From: Powellomyces hirtus
Taxonomy: Eukaryota > Chytridiomycota > Chytridiomycetes > Spizellomycetales > Powellomycetaceae
Assembly: GCA_025526995.1 (NCBI GenBank)
Contig: JAHLKG010000006.1
Location: 310,001 to 374,000 of the forward strand
DNA: 64,000 nt
Direction: 5' to 3'
Positions 47,489 to 58,147 of the stretch are shown here, in pieces. The translations under genes and the position numbers were made by a program. The notes below the pieces were generated by a model, which worked only from the letters and a program-made list of their open reading frames with translations, was not told the origin of the DNA and ran no database searches. Within the stretch, counting starts at the first letter, position 1. Each line of letters opens with the position of its first letter.

Positions 47489-47945
47489 CATATCTTTTTC
47501 TCGGAAGTGTTTGCTATCGTTTTTGGCAGCAGCAAAGCGATCACAAAACAAACGGAAGAAACGCAGGGGGAGGCTGAGCAAAGAGTTGAGATGTGAACAG
47601 AGATAGATTAAACGCTAAATATATTTCAAAAAAAAAGCAAACGCGGAAAGGAAAACGTCCCAAAAGTCAAACCCTAGCCGATTGAAAAACATGACGCCAC
47701 AATCGCACGCAAAGACCGCGGAAGCGGATGTCAAACATGAGTGGGGAAGGGAGCCGGGGGGTGCTACAGCTTCAGCTACGCCTGGAGGGGGGAATGGGGA
47801 ATGGGTGATGAGGGAATGAAATGAGGTTTATCTATTCTATAACGTGGCAGTGACGGGGTGTGGAGGAGTGGGATTGGGTGTTAACTTGGAAAGGGAGACG
47901 TAACCGAGAGAACGGGGGTTGGGTGTTGGGTGTTGGGGACGCTCT
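47489..47945. other. Intergenic region after the tRNA
   Basis: Contains the T-run Pol III terminator just after the tRNA, a short A-run near 47628 and G-rich patches. No gene seen. Confidence 0.4.
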
Positions 47946-50286
47946 TCATAGTTTCAGATCCCAGCTGAAATCAAATGCCATCTCGCAAAACGACGTCTCG
48001 AGCGTAAACGGGTTCTGTTGATGTTGCTGCGGCTGCTGCGCTTGTTGTTGTTGTTCCTGTGGCGACTTGTCGAACCTGTAGCTCGTCGGCATGTCGAGCA
48101 AGAAAGATCGTCTGACCGAGGTGGACGCCGCGAGTCCATCGAGGACGTCGTTGGAGAAACTGCTACCGAGATCAAAGCTTCCAACGTCCAAATCGAGGTG
48201 AAGGGCTGTTGGAGATGATTTTGGAGTGGAGAGTCTGGTCGACGTCGGGGAGGTGGGAGACGCAGCGGCGACGGCGGAGAAAAAAGACATGGGCGGTGGT
48301 TCTAGCGAACGAAGTGAAGGTTGTGGGCGTTGTTGGCGTTTGGTGTCGAGAACGCGGAGTTTGAAGGCGGGCTGTTGCCGTTGTGGGGCGGGCGATGTTG
48401 CTGTTGGTGGGGGACTTTTTTGTGATGGGCGTGCTTTTGGCGGTTGAGACGGAGGTGGTGTGGGTGCTGCAAATAAGAAGATGACAACTATTAAAATGAG
48501 CGTTCCCTTTTCGATGGGCATATCACACTGTACCTTTCAGTTTCCTGTTCGAGGGCGATTCGGCGGCAGGAGCGATCTTCTGCTTCTGCTGCTGCTGCTG
48601 GGCAGAAGCCTCCGAATGGCGTACTGCGGGTGTGTTGGGTATGGGTTGCGGGACGGCGGCAGTCGCCGGGCCGCGTCTCCGTCCGAACACGCTCTTAAGG
48701 TTCAACAGCGAAGACTTCTTCTTCACGTTTTGCGGCTGCAGATGAGCTTGTCGTTCGTGCAGCGAAATGGACATGGCCGGCGCCACGGGTACGACGGTGC
48801 CGGGGATGTCGACCTCACCTGCTCTTCGTTGATCTTTAATGGGGGTGGTGATCTCCGGGGCTGGGGAAACATCGACGACCTTTTCCGGTTGCCGTTGCTG
48901 GGATTTGGACTCGGTAGATTTTCTCCCCGAGCGAACCATCTCCAGAGATTTCTTCAGCAAGGACGAAGAGGCCGAGGACGACGAGCCTGAGGAGACAGAA
49001 GAAGGCGTGGGTGACGGCGGCAGTTCTGCGGGGGCGTGAAAGGAGGCCTTCGAGCAAGGAGGTTCGGCAAGAAGTGACGTTGGCCTTTCCTCCGCAAAGG
49101 TAGGTCTGTCCTCGGCAGTACCCGTGGCTTTCGCCGCACGTTCGCGCTGTTCCATTTGCTCGATCAGCGTCATGGCGGGTTTGTTGCTGGATAGTCGAGA
49201 CGGCTGGAGGGACGGGGCATCTTGGGCAGCAGCGGCGGCTTTCAGGCTGTCGAGGGATGCGGCGTGGCGAAGCGGAGAATGCTTCCTACTACTTGCTCGT
49301 GGAGGCGGTGGCGGGTCGAGGATTGGAAGCTTTGCTATCGGTTTGGACGCGACCGGTGACAGAGAGGCGACGGATTTGGTCGACGAGGAGACGACGCTGG
49401 TTGCCGAAGGGAGGATGGCATCCCGCGCAAAGGCGAGGTGGCCGAGAGGGACCTCGTCGTCTGCTTCATTATTGTTGAGCGCCATGAGGCTGTCGCTTTT
49501 GACTCTCCTCAGGTTCCGGCCCGGCTTGAGAGAGGCAACATTGGCGGTCACTGACTTTGGCACTTTCTTCGTAATTTGGTCTTCCTCGTCCTCGGATTCC
49601 GACGAGTAGGAAAGATCGCCATCGTCTTCGTCGTCCTGCGCTTCGAGATGAAATTTGAGCGCAGCGGTGAGGTCGACTGCGCTGTCCGATCCCTTGTGTC
49701 TCCACGCCAGGAGGGCTCCGCGGCGCTGTGGCCGCCCGCTTTTCCGGTCTGGTACGAGTTCCCGCTCCAGCTTTCCCTGTAGGAGCTCGTCGACGGGGTT
49801 TTCGAGGTCCGCGCTCTCCTCAAAGTCAAACACCTCGGCTGTGACGGCGGTGGGTGCTGGCGGCGCTGTCGGCTTCTCCAGCAAGCTGCTCCAGGAGGCG
49901 TAGACGGCGTTGAGGAGATTCTGCACGAGGACCATCTTGTGCATGTTGCATGAGCCGCGTTGTCGTTCCTGTTGCAGTTTCTGGGACGAGACTGCGGCGA
50001 GAGCAATGGGGTCGAGCGTGGGTCGCGCACGTCGCCGGCGACGCTGTGGCGAGTCACCACTGCTATTGCTGCCACTGCTGCTGTTGCTGTTGCTACTGTG
50101 TCGTTTAGAAGCCTGCGGAGGGGTTGATGGAAGGGCTCCTGCTGCTGCAATAGCCGCGGAGAGTGTTTTCGGTTGCATTTGCTTTTTCGCCTTCTTGGCA
50201 GCGGAAGAGGACGAGGCGGTGGTAGGGTCGGGGAGGGCGGCCGTCAGCGACGACTTGCGTTCGCCAAAGGAAAAGATCCCAGGCAT
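47946..50286 (-). CDS. Large disordered Ser/Pro/Gln-rich protein
   Basis: Two exons: 48534-50286 and 47946-48466 (67-nt intron) encode 757 aa, starting MPGIFSFGERKSSLTAALPD. Almost the whole chain is low complexity: Ser/Asn-rich (RHSSNSNSSSGSNSSGDS), a basic RRRRRRARP, poly-Pro (DPPPPPRASSRKHSPLRHA), Ser runs and, in exon 2, Gln runs. A few ordered islands stand out: GSCNMHKMVLVQNLLNAVYA, an acidic QDDEDDGDLSYSSESEDEED, RRVKSDSLMAL and a hydrophobic C-terminus FCEMAFDFSWDLKL. RRVKSDS and SRKHSP-like motifs could be kinase or 14-3-3 sites. I do not recognise a family; perhaps a signalling or regulatory scaffold. Exons are in frame and the start is a good ATG. Confidence 0.75.
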
Positions 50287-51477
50287 GGCGAGAATGTTTC
50301 CGACAGTGTTGTTATCGTGCGTGATTGGTTTCTGCCTCCCTGCGTTGGGTTTGCTTGGGGGAAGTAGGTGCTTTGGTGTTCAGGGTCCAGGGTCCAGGGT
50401 CACGGCGGGGAGATATGTGTAGGGGTTTGTCTACTGCAACTTTCTGACAGTTGAAGAGTGCTGGTATCAGTTGGTGGCGAAAGGTTTTGGCGATATGAAT
50501 GATGATTGACTCAATGATGAGGGTGGGGGGTCCGACGTGGTGCGTAAGTGTGAGCGAGTGTCTTTTGTGCAAGTGTGTGGGTAAGACAATCGTGGGGCCA
50601 CGCACACGTTTGTTCGACCGTTGACAGTATGGCAGCGGGGGGTATTATCGATATGGTCTACTGAATAGTATGTATGATCTATAAAAGTCTATGAGGAATC
50701 GGAGTAGGTGTGTTGTCTCTCTCACTCGCAGAAGTTGAAAAAAAACGGCGGCAGGTAACAAGTGAGAGAGAGGAAGATACTCCGAGTCTTTCTGTCTGTG
50801 CAAGTCTATCGGGTTCTCTCTCTCTCTCTCTCTCGTTTTGAAGAAGCGTGTGCTTAACTTTCAAATGTTTATGGCTCCGGTCTTCTTCTTAGGATTGTGG
50901 TTAGTCGTAAAATTCCGTATCCTTAGGTCAGTCACGTCACGCTGTTTTTGTTTCAAACACATCCCTTTCCTGAGTTGATATGTGAATAATAAGCCAAACA
51001 TGACGCAAACAACGTTAAAAATGTCCTGCAAAAACAAACGCCAAAAGAAGAAAAACGCAATCGGCCCTTTCCCTTTCCCTTTCCCATACCCGCTTTTCGG
51101 TTCGGCTTTCCAAGCACGCGGTAGGGCTACACATTTATCCCATATGTAGGCACCCCATATCCAGTATGCATGTATGACTCACCGTCTCCTTTCGTCGCGA
51201 AATAACAGTTTTGACATTAGGGAGTTTCAATCATTCGACGAAATATTCGCCCTTAACGTCCACTCCCTGAATATTACACACAAGATGACGCAGGTCGCCT
51301 CTGTCTGGAACTGGCATTCTTTTGCAAATAGCGCCGGTCGAAAGTCATGATGCATGAGCTGTTTTCGAAGGAGGTCAAATTGTCTTGCGGTATATTTCTA
51401 GAAGCCCGTGCCATTCAGCGTTTAGTGCACTGCCAAAGCGTCTAGCCACTTACCGGCATTATGGAAATATATTTTTT
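50287..51477. other. Long non-coding upstream region
   Basis: No gene found on either strand. Contains a (TC)n microsatellite (50815-50834), a short GGGTCCA tandem near 50384-50400 and triple CCCTTT-like units near 51066-51086. Probably promoter and spacer leading into the repeat-rich end of the window. Confidence 0.4.
50815..50834. repeat. (TC)n microsatellite
   Basis: Ten uninterrupted TC dinucleotides in the region upstream of the disordered-protein gene. Confidence 0.95.
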
Positions 51478-51498
51478 AAAAAAAAAAAAAAAAAAAAA
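51478..51498. repeat. Poly(A) run
   Basis: Twenty-one consecutive A residues preceded by TATTTTTT. It marks the start of the repeat-rich part of the window; it could be the tail of a retroposed sequence, but no parent is evident. Confidence 0.9.
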
Positions 51499-51807
51499 CA
51501 CAATATATTCGGTTTTATAACAATTGACGGAAAAAACAAGCGATGCGCTGTGCAATCCGGACACCGCGCTGGACACCGCGCAGGACACCGCGACGCGGTC
51601 TGAAGTGGCTGTGTATTGCATTGTAAAGGAGACCGATCCTTGGTTCGAATCGGGCCGGCATACCACCGCGACCGCTAACACACGGCATCACGTCCACATC
51701 CACATCCACGCCCGCGCCGTTTCGCCATTCCGGAACGCTTCCAGAATTTCTAAGGCAAGTTGCACATTTTGATTGCCTGCAGGGGCTCTATCGGTGTGAG
51801 AGCACCG

Positions 51808-52019
51808 GCTGGTCGCGCCCTCATCTTATGGTCGCGCCAACGGCTGGTGAGGGTGGCCTGGAGTATGGCGCTGCGCTTGTCGCTCGGCGCAGTGTAAAAG
51901 AATGCATGCAAGCGCTGAAAAGCCCGTGAGTTCTCGTTCTACCGGAAGTAGGCGAGCTGTGGGAGTAATGCTTCCACTGATCGGAGTCGCTATCACCTTG
52001 GCTTGTGTGTGTCCATACT
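51808..52019. repeat. 212-bp direct repeat, copy 1
   Basis: Starts GCTGGTCGCGCCCTCATCTT. The same sequence recurs 283 bp downstream (52091-52302) with only a few differences (for example GCTCGGCG versus GCTGGGCG, AGCGCTG versus AGCGTTG). The copies are separated by 71 bp, so the duplicated unit may be 283 bp. Neither copy encodes a recognised protein. Confidence 0.9.
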
Positions 52020-52090
52020 TGTGGGGTGCCTGTGCAGGATTGTTATGTGCGGATTTTGGGACTTGTTTAAGGGTACCGGTTTTCGGGCTG

Positions 52091-52302
52091 GCTGGTCGCG
52101 CCCTCATCTTATGGTCGCGCCAACGGCTGGTGAGGGTGGCCTGGAGTATGGCGCTGCGCTTGTCGCTGGGCGCAGTGTAAAAGAATGCATGCAAGCGTTG
52201 AAAAGCCCGTGAGTTCTTGTTCTACCGGAAGTAGGCGAGCTGTGGGAGTAATCCTTCCACTGATCGGAGTCGCTATCACCTTGGCTTGTGTGTGTCCATA
52301 CT
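52091..52302. repeat. 212-bp direct repeat, copy 2
   Basis: Near-identical second copy of 51808-52019 in the same orientation. The high identity implies a recent duplication. Confidence 0.9.
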
Positions 52303-53871
52303 CACGCCTCGAGTCCATTTACATGATTCATTGGAACACGAAACACGCGAACGAATTTCTGACAGTATTCTTTTTCTTATTGTTTTACTCACGCCAGATG
52401 TTATTGAGTTCATGGGAGCTACTAACGACGACAACAACAACAACAGCGGTCGAGGTCGAACGCTGGGACTTTCCTCGAGCCGCTTTTTAGAGTGGACCAA
52501 ATGACAATTTTGTCGTGGACCATACAAACGAAGCCAAGGCATGAGAACGCGGTCAAAAGAGCGAATGACAGCGTGCTGACCCAGCTTGTTAACTGGAGAT
52601 GTCGATCGAAGATCTTTTGTGAATCGGCACCAAAAACAGCATGTTCCGCAATCGCGGTCATTGGCAGACGTCCTACGCACATTGCTCGATGCGATGAATT
52701 CCGGGACAATGCCGCGCACCTGTCACTACCCTCGAGGGCTCCTCAACGAACGCGTTTCCCATTGCAGCAACTTTCGGCGGGGAGAGCAAACTCCTGGATT
52801 TGGAGCAACTCGCCATGTTCAACGAACCATGCTGGGGCGCATTGGTCGAAATCAGTGCAAGGCAGATGATGATTGGTGGTGCGATGGGGCTACCAGACAG
52901 TGTCCTTCATTCCGCTGATGCGATCCTTGTCCCTATCGAAGCAGAGCCATCGTTGTCTTCCATCTGCTATGGATTTCGCAACGGAATCACGTCACGCGTT
53001 CGCCAAGGCCGCTTGACTCTCTAATCACCGTTATAGCGAGCTGCCTGCAATTGAGAAGAAGGTCCGGGCTAATATCGTTTGCCCTTTTATCACAGAGACT
53101 ACTACCTTGACGATCGCCCAGTGCTTGGATTTTGGATATTTGTCGCTCCCAGCTGTTATGGTTTATCTCGTTTGCATGTAAAATGAGTAATTCCTCTTGC
53201 CATCCTCCACGCGAGTCGCCCGCGTTCTCGCCAGGCCTTCCCGGAGCGCCTAAGCATCACCCACTGCAGCACCTTACGCTGGTGTTTTGGATGAGAACGG
53301 CGGCCCCGGACGCGCCCGTTTAACGGAGGGGGAGCCCTGTGAAAAAAAAAGGGTTAGGTCAAAAGTTGGACGACGTATGTATTGCCCACATTTATTGACG
53401 GAAGATACTTCTATAAAAAATCTCTAGCGGCTGTCACAGACACTGGGAAACTGAATCTGGAACCTCCTCCAGAGCCTAACGCCAACAATGAGATCAAGAT
53501 CGAGAGTGCACGCCGTATCAGCGGCTCTAGCCCTCCATACTCTCCTCTGAGGCAACAAGCTTGTACACCTCCTAGTGTGCCCGCAAATTCACCTCGATAC
53601 CTTCCCTCGCCGCTGTGGTAGGAAATGATTGCGCTGTGGAAAAGAGCGGCGGAGCGGGACTTAGGAAAATCCCTAAGCTACCGTATGTCACGGAGCTGCG
53701 CCGGAGGCGGAGTTTGCTAAAGGATATGAACGACGCGCGCAAGGAAAAGTACAAGGAAGAGAGGGTTTTAAAAACAATTTTACTTGCTATGACTGGGACG
53801 CTTAAGTAAAATACAACTATGTGCGAAGTGATGACAATAAACCGCGCCAGACAGTGGTTCATTTCTGTGCG
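52303..53871. other. Degraded coding-like sequence, no intact gene
   Basis: Several plus-strand frames of 60-125 codons overlap or abut with frame changes. Examples are a 74-codon frame around 52800-53024 (EISARQMMIGGAMGLPDSVL), a 79-codon frame from 53382 (ARRISGSSPPYSPLRQQACT) and a Lys/Arg-rich 64-codon frame from 53615 (RRRRSLLKDMNDARKEKYKE). The composition looks coding-derived but no domain is recognised; likely transposon relics. Confidence 0.35.
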
Positions 53872-53905
53872 CTATTGTCCTCCTCTGCAGTGTTGATCTC
53901 CAAGT

Positions 53906-54175
53906 TCAAGGCCCAACCCCTTCTCTGATTGTGTCCACAACGGAGCGGATGATTTTAAAAATTTGCTCATCTGTGCCAACATCTTCAACATCCACGTCCC
54001 AATCAAAGAATGGTAGAAACTTTCCATCTTGTGGTATGTGCTCGCACAGAACGCACGGTGACAGCTGGATGCGATCGCCAGCCTGGTGCATGACAGCAAA
54101 TATTTTATCATACAGATCAGCGCGCTCTTGCTCAGTGGCTACGCATGGCTTGGCATTGAGGTATTGCCCGCTCAT
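53906..54175 (-). other. Orphan protein fragment with FFDWDVD (possibly primase-like)
   Basis: An 89-codon frame from a good ATG (MSGQYLNAKPCVATEQERAD) with coherent protein character: an amphipathic helix (LYDKIFAVMHQAGDRIQLSP), then FLPFFDWDVDVEDVG and a final helix (IFKIIRSVVDTIREGVGP). Hydrophobic-F-D-x-D followed by a helix resembles the metal-binding strand of archaeo-eukaryotic primases in viruses and mobile elements, but the match is short. It ends abruptly, so it is either a small gene or a relic. Function not assigned. Confidence 0.35.
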
Positions 54176-54225
54176 GTTATAGTGCGTCTGAAATCAACCA
54201 TGTTATAGTGCGTCTGAAATCAACC
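54174..54225. repeat. Tandem 26-bp duplication
   Basis: Two adjacent perfect copies of a 26-bp unit beginning ATGTTATAGTGCGTCTG. The first overlaps the start codon region of the minus-strand fragment ending at 54175. Confidence 0.95.
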
Positions 54226-54427
54226 ATCACCCTTGCCAAGGGATACTTGTTTAGTTGTGTCTCTGTACACTCTGTTTGCAGCATCCATCTTTTGTGTTGT
54301 CTAATATTGTGCAACCATTTTTTTTTCATTGTCTTAAACGCGAATGAAGGCCAATCGTTTCTGCCGGATCACTGTTTGCCAAAGCTAACGTGGTCATGCA
54401 AACTGATCAGCTCCAAAAGTCCATTTA

Positions 54428-54650
54428 TCACTTATTTGCGACATTTGTGTCCCCGGCGTCGTGGTTCCCAGCGGCCTTGTTTTCAGCGTTGTTATCCCCA
54501 GCATCATTTTCAGCGTCGGTATCCTCAGTCTCATTGTCCACAGCGTCGTTGTCCCCAGCATCATTTTCAGCATTGTTCCCAGGAAAAGGACATGCCGGGC
54601 GTACCTGCTGAGTGCCATTTCTCCTAGCCTCAAGTACAGCGGCCTCGAGC
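54428..54650 (-). other. Asn/Asp/Ala repeat coding remnant
   Basis: A minus-strand frame encodes repeated AEND/AGDN/ETED-type units (NNAENDAGDNDAVDNETEDT) from an ~18-27-bp degenerate tandem repeat. It has no clean start or end and lies between the primase-like fragment and the Plavaka-like remnant. Confidence 0.4.
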
Positions 54651-54898
54651 AAGCCGTCGGAAAGTGGCTTTTAGACGTTACCGACGATCCACGCAGGTAA
54701 ATACCTGCCGCCGGTGCTGTGTACGAAAGTTGCGTCTGGACGAAAGTGTTTTACACGAGAGTTCTCGTAAAGTCGCGGCTTCCTGGGCATCCTCTTCGCT
54801 GGTGTCAACAGTAGCGGGACGGAGGCTAATGCAATCTCCCTTCCAAACATAAAGGTTACGCGCTTCACCCCCGCGAGCTTCCTCGCCCTGACAATGGA

Positions 54899-55437
54899 TT
54901 GATACATCTTCACACTGGACTAAAGCTGCGCTATGGTGCGTTGCATGCCGAGACTGAAGACGCCAAGGACACTCTGCGTGCCGACGTTGGAACAACTCTT
55001 CATCCACTGCGCACAAACCCGCTGGAGCGTAAGAATGACACAGTCTTGGTCAACAATGGAAACTCGAAAGCGGTGAGACACGCGCGCTACGAGGTGGCAC
55101 GTCTCCTGACCGTTTTTAGCATCAAATTCCACGGCGTCGAGAAGCTCCTAGCCTATGTGCAGTGGTTTGAAAAGGTAGTTCCCGGGAACCGTTTCAAAAT
55201 GCTTGCACTCATCTCAAACGACTGGTCAAACAGGAAAATGACCGGAACGAAGCGGGAATGCTCACTCTCAAGGAGTGTTCGGCGCAGGATGACCGAGCAA
55301 TCATCGATGTCAGAACCATCGAAAGGGGATGCCATTTGATTCCTATTTGGATGAACGGGTTGCATGCAGGAAAACGGAGCGGTAGATGGCTGTTGAATAA
55401 GCACCTGGATCGGTGGAGTTACTGGGAGCTTTATTAG
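54899..55437 (+). pseudogene. Plavaka-like transposase, C-terminal remnant
   Basis: The plus strand carries segments typical of the end of fungal Plavaka (CACTA-like) transposases: LERKNDTVLVNNGNSKAVRH, EVARLLTVFSIKF, EKLLAYVQWFEKVV, then in another frame RAIIDVRTIERGCHLIPIWM and LLNKHLDRWSYWELY with a stop at 55437. The family pattern is RFDTVLVNxG ... hydrophobic strand ... LAYVEWF ... HLIPxF ... W. The frame changes once (near 55225), by a frameshift or unrecognised intron, and no catalytic part precedes it. Opposite in orientation to the larger Plavaka-like copy at 61388-63641, so a separate insertion. Confidence 0.55.
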
Positions 55438-55884
55438 TATCTGTAAACGGGTCTACTTCAAAGACCAAGAAAACCCCAAAACTAGTGCGCCAAACAGCTA
55501 ACGCAAGAGTTTCGTCTGGACGAAACTGTTGGCCGTGCAAGCGTATCCGAGAATAGGTCCTGGAGACTGACATAGGCCCTTGAATTGAAAGTCTGCCGGA
55601 AGACCCAAACACGCTTGATATTGGCCCGCAGACCCCTATAGTGCACCGGCATAACCCTATCGTGCCCCTGCAGACCCTTTTAGTGTCCCAAATGAAGGTC
55701 TATGGAGGTGCCATGTCACCCGCCAAAATTTTCTAACCCACGGGCTAGCCTCCCGGGGCTCTACAGTGCCCTACAGTGCCCTAAAGAGCCCATCGCGCAC
55801 CCCTAACAGACCCTAACAGGCTCCTATACAGCCCCAGAGAAGCCCCCACGTGGTACTCAAGACGCTATAGAGCTCTAGTACAAT
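55438..55884. other. Non-coding sequence flanking the PIF/Harbinger element
   Basis: Contains degenerate short repeats such as CCCTATAGTGC-like units (55629-55690) and CCCTACAGTG-like units (55764-55800). Ends with the AAT that abuts the transposon. No gene. Confidence 0.4.
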
Positions 55885-55900
55885 AGGGGGTTTCAAAGCT
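55885..55900 (+). repeat. Left terminal inverted repeat of the PIF/Harbinger element
   Basis: AGGGGGTTTCAAAGCT, the exact inverse of 61059-61074. Homology continues weakly inside with TAGG- and ACAACG-type motifs. Confidence 0.85.
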
Positions 55901-56473
55901 AGCGTTTTAGGCCTTAAAACGCGTTGTAACTTTCGGCTTACAACGAAAACTTAGAACGTCGACAACTTGAGGGTTCTATCTCCGAAATAGTGGAACAACG
56001 GTCTAAACCCGCTTACAACGTTTTTCGTTAACTCTGGTCCCGAGCAGAGTTAGAGCATCACCAGCGGTCGGCTGAAACGCTTGAAGTTGGCCCAATAGCT
56101 GCTGACATCAGCCATGATTTGATTGGACGCTGAATCTGCAGCATTTCACTTTCAGCTCGCAGCCCCAGTCGTTGAGCCCCTAAATGCTCCAAGACGTCGG
56201 TAAATCCACCCAAATGTAGTCAGATGAAATGTGTTCAATTATATATTGTCAGGATTATCCACCAGTTGTTTGCAGTCCTTGTTTTTTACGGATCTCTAGA
56301 GAGCGCATTCCTTGTAGAGCACATTCTTATAAAACCAAATTTCATAGAGCACATTTTTGTAGAGCGCATTTCGTAAAGCACTGAAAGTAAGGGACGTCTG
56401 TTATTATTTGGCACTTCTTTGGTGCGTATTGGCGCACAGCACATTTACTTACTGCAACTTTCTGTAAAGTAAC

Positions 56474-57885
56474 ATGGACGACAACAGCATAGCGCTTGAG
56501 CTTACAACACCGCAAAAGACTTATGACTATCTGCAAAAACAACTACGCATTCTTGATTCACTCGATCTTTTGTCTTCAGACACTGAAACCTCGGACAAAG
56601 ACATTGCAGTTTCCAATCGCAGCCAAATTGGCAAAGCTCCAAACCGGGAATGCTTGCGACACAATGGACATTTACGCTTAATGCATGACTACTTTGACGC
56701 AAATTCCGTCTTTTCAGAAAACGATTTCCGTCGACGCTTTCGAATTCCACGTACTATGTTTATACGCATTTGCAATGACCTGCGTGCCAGATATTCATAC
56801 TTTCAGCAACGCCGGGACTGCACTGCGCTTTTTGGCCTGTCAACTGAACAGAAGATGACGGCAGCACTGCGGATGTTGGCTTATGGAACGTCTGCAGATT
56901 TGCAAGCAGACTACCTGCGTTTATCGCAAACCACGGCAACAGAGGCGTTAGTGCAGTTTTGCGTCGCTATTGTTCAAACGTACCGTGCGCAATATTTGCG
57001 TGAGCCTACCCAGCTGGAAATGAAGCGTATTATGGAATTTAATGCGACCCGAGGGTTTCCAGGCATGCAGGGTTCCTTAGACTGCATGCACTGGCAATGG
57101 AAAAACTGTCCGCGCGCATGGGGAGGAAGCTTTCGAGGCAAAGAAAAGGCTGCAACCGTCATTTTGGAGGCTGTTGCTACACATGATTTACGTATTTGGC
57201 ATGCCTTTTTCGGTGTTCCAGGCAGTAACAATGACTTGAATGTGTTGGATCGCTCGCCGCTGTTTCAGAGTGCAGTTAACGGCACACGGCCAGTTGTAGA
57301 TTATACTATCAATGGAACACAGTACGATCAAGGCGAATGCTTTCTATGAAAATGTGCATTGCGTTTGTGCGCATTACACGAATGTGCATTACATTTGTGC
57401 GCATTGCAGCTAGTGCGTACTACTATTAACATATTAATTGTTTGGCTGCAGGTTATTATCTGGTCGACGGGATTTATCCTCCCTATGCGGCATTTATCTC
57501 AACAATCAATCCCCCGAAAGGCGAAAAGCAAAAGCACTTTGCCTCAATGGAGGAAGCATGGTGAAAGGATGTTGAACGTGCGTTTGGAGTTCTCCAAGCG
57601 GGATGGCATATTATTGTGCGTCTGGCACGTTTTTGGCACCGTGAAAAGCTGCAGGCTATTATGGAGGCCTGCATTATCATGCATAACATGATAATTGAGA
57701 GCGAGGGACAACTATCTGACAAGACGGCTTTACTTGAGACTAGAAAACAGGCACCCCAAGTCTTGGAGGAAACAACCAGCATGATGCGTTGGGCAAGGGT
57801 TATAGACAAGAAGGCGAACGCTTCTTTAAAATGTAATCTGATAGAGCATTTGTGGGCATCAAAAGGCAAGGAGCAAATAGAATAA
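56474..57885 (+). pseudogene. PIF/Harbinger DDE transposase with one in-frame stop
   Basis: Exon 1 (56474-57332) starts MDDNSIALELTTPQKTYDYL and contains the helix-turn-helix-like N-terminal part and the first catalytic Asp (GFPGMQGSLDCMHWQWKNCP), then KAATVILEAVATHDLRIWHA and the second Asp (PGSNNDLNVLDRSPLF). Exon 2 (57452-57885) gives YYLVDGIYPPYAAFIS and, after the stop, the catalytic Glu in KDVERAFGVLQAGW, ending at 57885. The in-frame TGA at 57562-57564 sits four codons before that Glu; a CGA-to-TGA change would explain it. The intron has a donor that reads GC instead of GT (57333), a GC-AG intron or a second lesion. All three catalytic acids are otherwise present, so loss of function is recent. 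Confidence 0.85.
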
Positions 57886-58098
57886 AGCGTTGTGCGCATT
57901 GTCATTATACACATTGTCGTTATGCGCATTTTCGTTGTGCGCATAACAGAAATGCGCATTTCTGTTGAGCGTATTATTATGCATATGCATGACTCTTGTA
58001 TACAGAGAAAACGCGTGGCGGAGCTGTCAAAAAGTCAGTTATAAATAAGCTCTCCTGTCAATTGACAGCTGTCAAATCTATCAACGTTTCAAGACAAT

Positions 58099-58130
<32 letters not shown>

Positions 58131-58140
58131 ATACACACAC
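58099..58140. repeat. (AC)n microsatellite
   Basis: About 20 AC units with two AT interruptions, immediately upstream of the Lys-rich gene start at 58148. Confidence 0.95.
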
Positions 58141-58147
58141 CATCGTC

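Noticed and set aside
49124..50422. Plus-strand frames of 160-170 codons opposite the disordered protein
   Set aside because: Reverse-strand shadows of low-complexity coding sequence; the minus frame is longer and has an in-frame intron.
51600..51670. tRNA-like TTCGAATC segment
   Set aside because: A T-arm-like sequence is present but no matching 5' acceptor stem or D arm can be formed; not a tRNA.
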